Assembly (NCBI GenBank): GCA_001931905.2
Contig: MSJI02000182.1
Span: 1 to 48,823, forward strand
From: Cladosporium sp. IMV 00045
Lineage: Eukaryota; Ascomycota; Dothideomycetes; Cladosporiales; Cladosporiaceae
Reading direction: 5' to 3'
Length of the DNA: 48,823 bases
In this document: positions 22,234 through 31,879 of the stretch, one piece after another
How the letters are laid out: each line of letters begins with the position of its first letter
Numbering within the stretch: position 1 is the stretch's first letter
Made by a program: the position numbers and the translations under genes
Notes under the pieces: model-generated
The model's database searches: none
What the model saw: the letters and a program-made list of their open reading frames with translations, nothing else
Told to the model about the DNA's origin: nothing

Positions 22234-24660
22234 GGAGGTAGGGGCGGCCACACTTCTGGGTGTTGTGTTGTCACGGCTAGCCGTTCGCTCTAGATGGTCG
22301 TTAGCGTGAAGGGCAACTCTAGCGGAACATTTGACTGGTCTTGTGCTCCTGGAAGAGCACTTTGTGACCTCTGTGTCTAAGTGGGGATATTACCGGACTG
22401 CGGACCGTGCGAGGTGCTACACAGGCGATGGTCGACATGAGCTCTGTCACCTAAAGAACCAATTTGACCAAAGGTGAAGAAAAAAAGATTTTGTGCGTAA
22501 GATCACACAACCCAAGAGGTATCGTCAGTGTACTCAGGAAGCAGGATGATATGATGGGAAGAAGAATGAGTCAAAGCAGAAAGGGAAACTCGTCTACCTT
22601 TTGAACACACAGCAACTGGAAATCTCGAGGCAGCTTTGCACAACGCCCAGCGGCCAGCAGATGCCTCAGTCCCTACAGACAGCGTGGTAAGATACAACAA
22701 CGACCATCTGAAACGCGAGCACAGACAGGAAAGAGATGAACACGGCGGTGACGAGGTATGGTTCAGAGCGCATGTTTTCTAGAATACACCAGGAATAGCG
22801 GCGGCGGCCTGGCAACGAAACCTAAAAAGTACTTGGAAGTAATATGCATGCATAAGGGAATGGCTTGGAGGCTGCAATCTTCACGCGTATCCGCGCAAAG
22901 TGCTCACGGCTCGTGAAGTTGCTGGTTAGTAGGAAGTTGCTAGCGCATTAGCAAAAAGGGGAAGCGAGATCAAGGATGCTAAGATAGACCGGGGCCCCAG
23001 ATATCGTCGGTCTGCCGCCTAATTTCTTGCTAGGGTTTGTGACTTCTTTGTGGACGCAAGGCGGTGATGCCCTTTTGACGTGGAAGTACGCCTGACTGTT
23101 CGCGCCTTATAGATTTTGGCATTAGACGACATGATAATGGACTAGTAGGTCTTTCCTTGTCTCATTGTTCGTGACTCAACAAACACATGAATACACGTGC
23201 TTGTTCGCACGCGCTCATTCAAGCCATTTTTTCTTCCTGACAATTACAGTGAGATCTCTTATGTGTTCTGTAAGGGAAGAAGTAACGTACTAGTCAACAT
23301 GCTAGGCGCTGACAAGATTCATTACTGTTATAACATTTCTCAAGAACGACCATCATTAGATTTGCACATATTCCTTATGTCACCGTCAAGGGGCATTTTC
23401 AGCTGTTTTCCAGATACCATCGGTATCGTTCCTGAGGCGTTGTTGCTGCTTTAATCATGTTTTCTCAATGGAAATGGTATGGCCTTGTGTGCATTCAATC
23501 GGTTCGCCACTATGTCCTGCTATCGTGACCATGATGACGTTCTCGACGTCATTGAGATTAACCTGGAAAAGACGGGATTTTCTTATATCGATCCGGATAG
23601 ATTGTCGCGGGTTTCAGCTAACTTTCTTCCTTCCGCAAGTGCGAGAGATTAGGTTTGCACAGGGCATGCTCCGGATCTTGTCAATTCTTTCCCCGAAGCG
23701 CTGAGTGATCTTCAGGCTTTCGGCGAAATTTGATATTGCATGGGTATTTCGGCAGTCATTCGACCAGGACTACTGCTGATAGCCGCTGGAAGTAGGCCTG
23801 GGGTTCCCCATAGGAGCTCCCGTGCTAATGGGGTCCGATCGCCCCGTTGGCTATGTGGTCGATCAATATCCACCAGCAAACGGGCTATTCGGTTGGCGGT
23901 TCTACGATTTGCGCGGAGGCGTCCCTGTCCGGCAGTTGGAAAAGAGCCAGCCTGAGCCGAGCGTGGTATTTCCGTATGCAACCAAGTAGGGGCTTTATGA
24001 GATGACACATGTCGGGGAAAGCCCGATTGGTCATTCTGGTCTTCCGGTGAGAGCCTCATCTATCCCATGCGCCTGATTCAACCCAAAACGGAAACGTGTT
24101 AATTCATTGGGCTTTACGTTTACTCTGAAATCAGTCTATAGGCTTTTCCTGGTCAGAGGGCGTCAATCAGGGCGCCTCGCGCGCGAAAGTCAAAGAATCC
24201 AGCCAATCGGGACCATCCCGCACTCTTTCAGTACAGCGGTTTCCAGCACATCTAATTTGGTCTCGTTTTTGGATAATTCACTAACATCGTCCCAAAGAGG
24301 CAAAAGCTAGGACCAAATCCGCGCACTCGGGTGCGTGTAAATGAAACTATCAGAGCCAATCAAAAGCCAGTCAGCGTTCTTTCGTGGATCCCATAGGAGA
24401 GAACGTTAGGCAGGTAGATCATCGAAGGTACCGCTTGTGTTCTCTGTTTGACGCGTGCATATGTAGGGAGGTACTGCTGCCCAAACGGTCCGGAAGCGCG
24501 AAAAAAAAAGAGATGTGACTAGCTCAACGTTTAGCAAACCACAAGAGGCCAGCGTAGATATTTTTGGTGTACCATTGTTAGGGTCGGTTGCTCTAGGTTA
24601 CTTTATTTGCTATACATGGTAGTTTGTACAGGGCTGATATCATACCTGATCCATGCCCGC
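22234..24660. other. 2.4 kb gene-free region
   Basis: No gene, RNA gene, terminal repeat or transposase fragment recognised. Frames are short and biased toward neither strand. AT-rich stretches near 23100-23450 contain short open frames without coding character. It is the largest empty stretch in the window. Confidence 0.5.
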
Positions 24661-25854
24661 CTAGTTCTCTCCGAAGACGAAGATACCCTTTCCGCTCCTG
24701 TAGCCTTCGAGCGTGCCCTGAACAGCATCAACCAACTCCTGCTGCTTCGTGCCAGTATTCCAGTGCACAGGAACCATGGGCGTGTCCTGGAACTTTCCCT
24801 GTCTTGTGAGATCCAATACTTCATCCACGCATTTCTTCTTCTCTTCTGGGTTGTTCTTGCTCCACTTGCTGACCCAGAAGCCATTGAAGCTGATGTTCTT
24901 GAAGATCAGCAGGGGCGTGGGCAGAGTCACGGGCTGCTTGGACATGGCGCCGTAGGTCACGATGTGCGCTCCTTCGGAGAGGTGCTTGGCCATGTTGGTC
25001 ACGAGCTTGCCACCGACGCAGTTCAAACCGAGTTTTACCTGCTCACGGCCACCGTTGGTCCATTCCTTAACCTTGTCCTTGAAACCCCGATCAGCGACCT
25101 CCTCGTCAGTCACAACGATGTCGGCGCCCAGTGACTCAAGGTCCTTCTTCATTTCCTCGAATCCAGTCTCGCGCTTGCGGACCACGTTGATACTCTTGTA
25201 CCCCCAAAGTTTACCAAGCTGAATGGCCGCCCTGCCGACGCCAGAGTTGGCACCGTTCTGCATGAACCAGTCGCCGGGCTGCAATGTCGCAAAGTCCTTC
25301 AACATTCGGTAGGCTGTGCAAGGGTTGATGCTGACGGTTCCAACCTGCTCTGGGGTCAGACCTTCCTTGTTTTCGATCTTCAGAAGCGGGTCCGCAGTTG
25401 TTTGCGCGTGTGTTCTCCATGTGCCAAAGCCAGGTGCCTTCTGAATGACCCAATCGCCCTTTTGCAAGCCCTTCACACCCGCGCCGACCGCGGTGATCTC
25501 TGCCACACCCTCATTGCCGCCCACTGCCAGAGCCTCAGCGCTTCCTAGGTTCGTGGAGAAAGTCGGTTTTGAAGGGTATACGCCTTGGATCTGGTTGATG
25601 TCTGCCGGGTTAATAGGGGACGCGAGAAACCTCATGCTGACGAGGTTGCCATGAGGTGGGCTGATAGAGTGGCCGTGGAGTTTGAGCACATCCTTAGGTT
25701 CGCCATAGTCGGGGAACGTGAGAGCTCTTGCTTGTTCGTAGCCGTAGACAGAGACGGAGCGAGCTTGCTGAGACCCTAGAGAGATAGGAGAGACAGTCCT
25801 GGTCTGTCGCAAGGCCGTCGCGCCGGCGCGGAAAGCTGGTCTTGTGAATACCAT
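24661..25854 (-). CDS. ETR1: Mitochondrial enoyl-[acyl-carrier-protein] reductase (2-enoyl thioester reductase)
   Basis: Last enzyme of mitochondrial type II fatty acid synthesis, reducing trans-2-enoyl thioesters with NADPH; needed for lipoic acid supply and respiration. 397 residues, one exon, from the ATG at 25854. The first ~35 residues are rich in Arg, Ser and Ala and free of acidic residues, as in a mitochondrial presequence. The zinc-free MDR fold is shown by INPADINQIQGVYPSKP with the catalytic tyrosine at residue 93. The nucleotide-binding motif is NGANSGVGRAAIQLGKLWG, and LGLNCVGGKLVTNMA and NGFWVSKW follow. The C terminus is EGYRSGKGIFVFGEN. The frame stays open 82 codons further upstream to 26100, with an ATG near 26044; see findings. 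Identity with the Etr1/MECR family is clear. Confidence 0.92.
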   Translation of the reverse strand: MVFTRPAFRAGATALRQTRTVSPISLGSQQARSVSVYGYEQARALTFPDYGEPKDVLKLHGHSISPPHGNLVSMRFLASPINPADINQIQGVYPSKPTFSTNLGSAEALAVGGNEGVAEITAVGAGVKGLQKGDWVIQKAPGFGTWRTHAQTTADPLLKIENKEGLTPEQVGTVSINPCTAYRMLKDFATLQPGDWFMQNGANSGVGRAAIQLGKLWGYKSINVVRKRETGFEEMKKDLESLGADIVVTDEEVADRGFKDKVKEWTNGGREQVKLGLNCVGGKLVTNMAKHLSEGAHIVTYGAMSKQPVTLPTPLLIFKNISFNGFWVSKWSKNNPEEKKKCVDEVLDLTRQGKFQDTPMVPVHWNTGTKQQELVDAVQGTLEGYRSGKGIFVFGEN

Positions 25855-26469
25855 TTTGTTCGTGAAGATAGAGAATTGCAGAAGGCCGATGATCATTCGG
25901 AGGTCTGCGAGCGCATTGAACAGACGAAACAGCTTGAGCGATGACGTCGAGTTTAGGAGATAACCGGCCGGTCTAGCGGAACTCTCAACGCTATTCGCGA
26001 CTTCATCTCGACCACTTCGTCCAGTATTGTAATAGAAGTATGTCATGGTCGTCGCATATTCTAGGTTCTTATGATATTGTTGATCAGAGCAATTGACCAC
26101 AATCGCATTTCCATTGCATTACTATCAGGTCCACGCGATGATATACAGCATCTCCCTCATCGATAAGAGCAGATTAGAAACAACTGCTACGCGGAGTACT
26201 GGAACAACCTGAAGGGAGAAAAGCTTCTCCAACAGTGTGGGATGGAAACAATGTCACATCTTCAATCAAAATCTTTGTTGCTGATTGATAACGATCCCAC
26301 ATATCAACATTCACTCATAGGCATCAAGCTTGTTGGTCTGCTGCATAGCTATTTATATAAAACACAGATTTTCATGGTCCTGAAGTCAAGTATTGGGCCA
26401 CAGTGACTGACGATATGTTCACTATTCACCAGACACGTCAACTAAGGCTCCAAATACTTCTTTTCTGTG
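25855..26469. other. Divergent promoter region, ETR1 / small hypothetical gene
   Basis: 615 bases between two divergent starts. It contains a TATA element on the plus strand at 26354 and the upstream in-frame extension of ETR1 on the minus strand. Confidence 0.5.
26354..26362 (+). promoter_or_regulatory. TATA box of the small gene at 26470
   Basis: TATATAAAA lies 108 bases before the ATG at 26470, a normal distance for a fungal TATA promoter. It supports expression of the small downstream frame. Confidence 0.5.
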
Positions 26470-26817
26470 ATGACTCGTCAAAACACCATGCCTAACTCCG
26501 ACCTCCGCCAACCCAACATCCACCGCCAAACTCCACAATCAGGAGCATTTCAAAAAGCACTCATTGATCGAAGACTCGTCCAGAACAGCCTTGAAGCCAT
26601 GTGCATCCCCCTAAAACAGCACTTCCACGCCCGGCGTAAGACTAATGCAAATCGCAAAGCAGCGGCGCTGGAACTGAACGATCACCTGAGGACTAATGAA
26701 GATTTGCTGGTGATCGCGTTGAAGAAAGCGAGTTCGGTGAATAGTCTCACGCATAGAGACCCGACCAAGGTTGCTGTGGCGAAGAAAGAGAGCACGGCAA
26801 ATTCGGGGAGGGCGTGA
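26470..26817 (+). CDS. Small basic hypothetical protein
   Basis: Unrecognised 115-residue protein in one exon. It is rich in Lys, Arg, Asn and Gln with few hydrophobic segments, no signal peptide and no membrane span. The central part (FQKALIDRRLVQNSLEAMCI, AAALELNDHLRTNEDLLVIA) looks helical. Three things favour a real gene: a TATA element 108 bases upstream, an ATG at the first position of the frame, and codon third positions that run from C-rich early to G-rich late, as in several confirmed genes of this window. I know of no family for it. It diverges from ETR1 and converges on the Ser-rich hypothetical gene. Confidence 0.45.
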   Translation: MTRQNTMPNSDLRQPNIHRQTPQSGAFQKALIDRRLVQNSLEAMCIPLKQHFHARRKTNANRKAAALELNDHLRTNEDLLVIALKKASSVNSLTHRDPTKVAVAKKESTANSGRA

Positions 26818-27312
26818 GGTTGTTGATGGAGAATGGTTGACAGCCGGGAAGGCGTTTTGGTGGTGTCGAGTTGGCGGGGGTTGCTGATATGTAGGGTGGC
26901 CTTTGGGAAAATCAGACAGGAGTGACATTCATCGTTCCAAAAGCCTGAGTGTTGGGATATTGAATTGTTGGGATGTCAAGTAGCAATAACGGTCCCAGTG
27001 AGTTTCTTCATTAAACATCCAAATTGACGGGTCCCCCCGATGTTATGCAATACAATTGTTTGATTGACAGCGTGCGTGTACAGAACAGTCGCGAAATGGG
27101 GGTATGTCGCTCAACGCCAGATTCTCCAGAATGAAAGAAAAAAAAAAAAACACAAGTGGGGGAAGAGAAAAGAAAAAAAAAATTCCCCATGCACATAACA
27201 ATGAAAAACCCTTCCCCGGGAAGGTACCGTGGATAGATCGCCCGCTTCAAGCTGACGGCGAAGGCGGCGTCGTGCACTCGTCAGACAGACTCGTGTCGTT
27301 TGTTATCCCCGT
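26818..27312. other. Convergent 3' spacer
   Basis: 495 bases between two converging hypothetical genes. Apart from the A-rich tracts listed separately nothing is recognised. Confidence 0.55.
27138..27182. repeat. A-rich simple sequence
   Basis: Two A homopolymers, 13 bases at 27138-27150 and 10 bases at 27173-27182, separated by a G-rich purine stretch. They lie just downstream of the Ser-rich gene on its opposite strand. Confidence 0.7.
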
Positions 27313-28074
27313 TCATTTCTTGAACATGCCCTCGTCCCAGCCGAGATCTCCACCGTTGGACGCAGCTCCATTTCCCAGACTCTTGATCTCCGGCAGCAAC
27401 GGCGCGGGTTTGTGGTCGTTTTCTTCTTTCAACTGCTTCGCACTGTCTCTTGTCTCCGGGCGATTTGTCTCCGGGCGATCCTCTGCTACGGCGTCCAAGT
27501 CGGCGGGGTTGTTGAGCATGAACATGCCGCTCTTGCGCTTGAACCAGCTGCCTGACTTGCTACGCTGGCGCATTTGGGGCCCACTGGAAGAAGAGCGCTT
27601 GAAGCTCTCTGGTTGTGAGCATTGTGGGGAGGTGTCGGTCGAAGGGCGGCCGGCGTGAAGAGATGTGCGAGAGCTGCTGAAGGAATTGCGGAGGCTGTTA
27701 AGCGAGAAGAGCTTGCGCATGTTCGGGCTCTTTTGGTCAGAAGCCTTTGAGGGTGCTCTGTTTGGGCTGGAGGGTGACGCGGGGGTGTGGAAGCTATCGG
27801 TACGATCCATGATGTGGTTTGAAGATGCAGAGCTGGACCGCTTTGCTGATTCCTCGTTCTCTGGATCGGGTGTCGGCGGGAACTCGCCGGGAATGTCGTC
27901 TGCCGATGTGGGATGCGACGAGAGAGGTCCTCCTCCGGCAGTAGGCGGACGAGCAGATGCTAGAGGGGACTTGGGAGGAGTGTATAGAGGCGCGGGGATG
28001 TTGGTGCCTGCGGTGAGAGAGAGATCGATGGGTTTGAGGGTAAGGTAAGATTTACGGCGCATGTCTTTCGCCAT
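27313..28074 (-). CDS. Ser-rich hypothetical protein
   Basis: Unrecognised protein of 253 residues, one exon, from the ATG at 28074 (A at -3, G at +4). It is largely disordered: about residues 25-120 are rich in Pro, Ser and Thr (SPLASARPPTAGGGPLSSHP), and the middle has LFSLNSLRNSFSSSRTSLHA. The conserved-looking parts are the N terminus (MRRKSYLTLKPIDLSL), a basic-aromatic motif RSKSGSWFKRKSGMFMLN near residue 175, and the C terminus GDLGWDEGMFKK. Many serines sit in basic contexts suited to kinase phosphorylation, which would fit a signalling or cell-polarity role, but that is only an inference. The frame extends upstream without another ATG. The 1.1 kb to the divergent coiled-coil gene probably holds its promoter. 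Confidence 0.6.
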   Translation of the reverse strand: MAKDMRRKSYLTLKPIDLSLTAGTNIPAPLYTPPKSPLASARPPTAGGGPLSSHPTSADDIPGEFPPTPDPENEESAKRSSSASSNHIMDRTDSFHTPASPSSPNRAPSKASDQKSPNMRKLFSLNSLRNSFSSSRTSLHAGRPSTDTSPQCSQPESFKRSSSSGPQMRQRSKSGSWFKRKSGMFMLNNPADLDAVAEDRPETNRPETRDSAKQLKEENDHKPAPLLPEIKSLGNGAASNGGDLGWDEGMFKK

Positions 28075-29163
28075 TTTGACGTCGAACAGGGTGCAGGGCT
28101 GGGCGCTAATTGCAGTCCGGGTGTTACAAGGGTGTCGGAAACCAATGTTACACACAGCGTGGCGCGAGGGTAGATGAATGAACAGCTCTGTAGGACAGGC
28201 GGTAGTAATACCAATGCTTTCACCGCTGGTCCCACCGAGCGCACTAGGTTGACCCAAAACGGGTGAAGACAATGTGACCCGGTGCCGAGCGTGGAGAAGA
28301 GAAGGAAAAGGAGTCGTTCATGGCCGGGCGACTCATGGCCTACGTGCTCCGGTGTTAAGTCAATGCAGGGCGGGCATCTGGGCTGCAGGTCGAAAGGCAC
28401 TCAAGCGGGAAAATGAACCAATCGGGACTTTGAGCTCGATGAATTCTGCCGCGGACAGCGCATCTGGGCGAGTCATCTTGGGACGGCAGATCGATGGACA
28501 GTGAATGGAGGCCTCTCCGGTCCTGCACGTGTCTTGGGCGCCCTGCGGCTACCTTGATAGGAATCCCAGTGCCAGGACAGAAGAGTCTACGACCAGGCTA
28601 GATAGGCACCATACAGTTGCTAGAGCTCTCTCCACACGCCCGTTTCGAAAAGTGAAACAGTGAGCGGAACAGGGTTGAGGGCATCATTTTGATCCACTCT
28701 CGTAAACCCTCCATCCTCGCGTGGCATGGGCCGAGCAACCGAAGCTCCCGTATCGGCTCTGTGGGTGCAGGGATATACGAACGGAAGATAATCCAGCAAC
28801 AACGGGGAATCACATGGCAACCAAACTCGTAAGGTGACGAGACAGATTCGAACGTTTTCTTCCACTTCATGCTGCAACAGTCACACCGATATGCATGCGG
28901 CGAGATGTCGATATGCCCATAGATAATAATATTGTGGTGGTGGCTTGATTCTGACCGCGCTAGGCAAAATCGGGAAGACACTTTGGCGGGCCTCGTCAAG
29001 CGTCCACTCGCTCGACAGCCTCGTCACTCCAGACCTCCATCCACACACCGTCACATCGATTCATTCTCGAACAACACATCACCCAAGATCACACAATACT
29101 TTGCCATCTACCTGATTACCTACATATATTCACTCATAAATACATAGACTTCCAAATTCCACC
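28075..29163. other. Divergent promoter region
   Basis: 1.1 kb between two divergent starts. No gene supported; the frames present are short and lack codon bias. The last ~100 bases before 29164 are a C/A-rich leader. Confidence 0.5.
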
Positions 29164-29551
29164 ATGGCTGACTCCGCCCAAGAATATGAGAAGGCCCTCC
29201 AACACCTTGAACAGCTGCAAGTGCAGGTAGGCATCTTTCCATTTCAAACATTGACCATGGATCCTCAACTGATTCACTGAATAGCTCGACACTCTCCGCT
29301 CCACTGTCCCCAATCTAGTTGCTCCTCTCGTCAAACCGCAAAACAGCAAAGCTCAAATGTTTGCCGAGATCAAGAAATCCGCCACCACATCCACCACTCA
29401 GCTCGCATCCTTCCGTGAAAACTGGTCATCTGAACAAACCCAGCAAGTGCTTGCGAAAGCTCATGAAAGTGAGCAAAAAGACCGAGATCTCAGTAGAGGC
29501 CAGGAAGTCCAGGCTTTTGGATGGACTGAGAATGCTGAGAAGCAAGCTTGA
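29164..29551 (+). CDS. Small coiled-coil protein
   Basis: Protein of 109 residues with exons 29164-29226 and 29285-29551; the 58-base intron (GTAGGC...ATAG) is phase 0. The ATG has the context ACCATGG. The N-terminal part, EYEKALQHLEQLQVQ joined to LDTLRSTVPNLVAPLVKP, has heptad spacing of a short coiled coil; the rest is charged and helical (STTQLASFRENWSSEQTQ), ending EVQAFGWTENAEKQA. I do not place it in a named family with confidence; small Mediator-type or prefoldin-like subunits are comparable in size and shape but no diagnostic motif is visible. Splicing across the intron joins two halves of one amphipathic helix, which supports the model. It converges closely on the next gene, with 91 bases between stop codons. 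Confidence 0.7.
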
Positions 29552-29642
29552 TGGGAGGCGCTTGCTATAAGTTTGACGACTATCATGCACCGCACACGCA
29601 CGAGACCACCCGAGCTACGCCCTGAACCAAAGAAGTCGACCA

Positions 29643-30326
29643 TCAGACTTTTGGTCTCCCTCCTGGAAAACGGCCATCCTGCCATGGGATTCTGCTCCAC
29701 CAAGCTCCATCCGCCGTCTGGTGGCTCAGCGGATTGTTATCGCGTCTCCTGGCACCCACTCTCCACTGCGCGTCTCTCCAGACCCTGTTCGGGGTCGCAG
29801 TCCAGCTCCAATTCGGTGGCTCGTACCTCCTCGTACGGAAGTTGTATCTGGCGCCCTGGCGCGAGCTGTTGTTCGTCCAGTTCGCATTGAAAGAGTCCAT
29901 GAACTCCGCAGGGATCGCATCCATATCCAGATTTCGCCTCTCCCAGAGTCGCCTGGGGTCTTCTGGCCACAGAGTCCACTGCTCCTTGCGCGGGCGATCA
30001 CGCATGAGCGTGCGCTTGTCGCCGGTGATGGTGATGAAGACGTCTGGGCCTTCACCTGTCAGGGCGTCTTTGAGCCTGCCCCAGGATCCGGTGCGTTTGC
30101 CGTCATTGGGGCGCGTCCAGTAGTATTGGGGCTTGTGATGGCGGAGCTTTTGGTTACCTCGCCACCAACCATCTCCCGGAACCCACCGGATAAACGGTTG
30201 TTCCAGCGGATAAGTGCGACGTGGACCGCGGTCATCCCATGGATTAAACCCGTAACGCTGATTCCATATGTTTTGTTGGTATTGATCTGCGGGCTGCCAC
30301 TGTGGGTCGACATATCGACTTGCCAT
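29643..30326 (-). CDS. Tryptophan- and arginine-rich hypothetical protein
   Basis: Unrecognised protein of 227 residues, one exon, from the ATG at 30326. By my count 19 residues are tryptophan, spread along the whole length in aromatic-basic settings (PFIRWVPGDGWWRGNQ, YWTRPNDGKRTGSWGRLKDA, EPPNWSWTATPNRVWRDAQW). There is a hydrophobic strand-like segment GPDVFITITGDKRTLM in the middle. No signal peptide, membrane span, zinc-binding cysteines or catalytic motif is visible; in fact cysteine is absent. The composition points to a compact fold with many Trp-Arg stacking contacts, perhaps a nucleic-acid or carbohydrate binding surface, but that is inference. The frame upstream of this ATG opens only from a TTG, so 30326 is the best start. 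Confidence 0.6.
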   Translation of the reverse strand: MASRYVDPQWQPADQYQQNIWNQRYGFNPWDDRGPRRTYPLEQPFIRWVPGDGWWRGNQKLRHHKPQYYWTRPNDGKRTGSWGRLKDALTGEGPDVFITITGDKRTLMRDRPRKEQWTLWPEDPRRLWERRNLDMDAIPAEFMDSFNANWTNNSSRQGARYNFRTRRYEPPNWSWTATPNRVWRDAQWRVGARRRDNNPLSHQTADGAWWSRIPWQDGRFPGGRPKV

Positions 30327-30764
30327 GATTGCTTGGAGTGGTGGTTGTGAAGGCTCTTGGAATGGTGTCAAGAATGGGGTATCTTCGCAGGGAATTTTCC
30401 AAGACTATATACGCTCAGCTATGCAAACATTTGCCAACATCCTCTTTCAGCTTTTGTGTGCTCGCTTCCCAAACCAAACGGAGCAAAGCCCACAAGCATC
30501 GCAAGTCATGTCGGCATGGAGCACCAATAGTTGTTGAATCGATTGACTACCAAAGGCTGTCACCTAACGAGACAAAATGGAACCTGTCTGCATGCCAAAC
30601 ATATGAAAGCCTCTTTGATAGTGCTGTAGAATGGTATCTGCTCCCCTTTTAAGCCAGCCCTGGCCTCCCTCAAACCCTCACAAAGAAAAGGGAAAAGAAA
30701 ACGCCACAACACGCCAACGCTCCATGCAAAATACAAACCCAACAGAGAAAAGAGGACCATTTCC
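30327..30764. other. Intergenic
   Basis: 438 bases between the W-rich gene start and the stop of DPM1, both on the minus strand. A purine-rich A-rich tract lies near 30670-30760. No gene seen. Confidence 0.55.

Positions 30765-31879
<1,115 letters not shown>

Noticed and set aside
24603..25134. Open frames on the plus strand over the 3' end of ETR1
   Set aside because: Antisense shadows of a conserved dehydrogenase.
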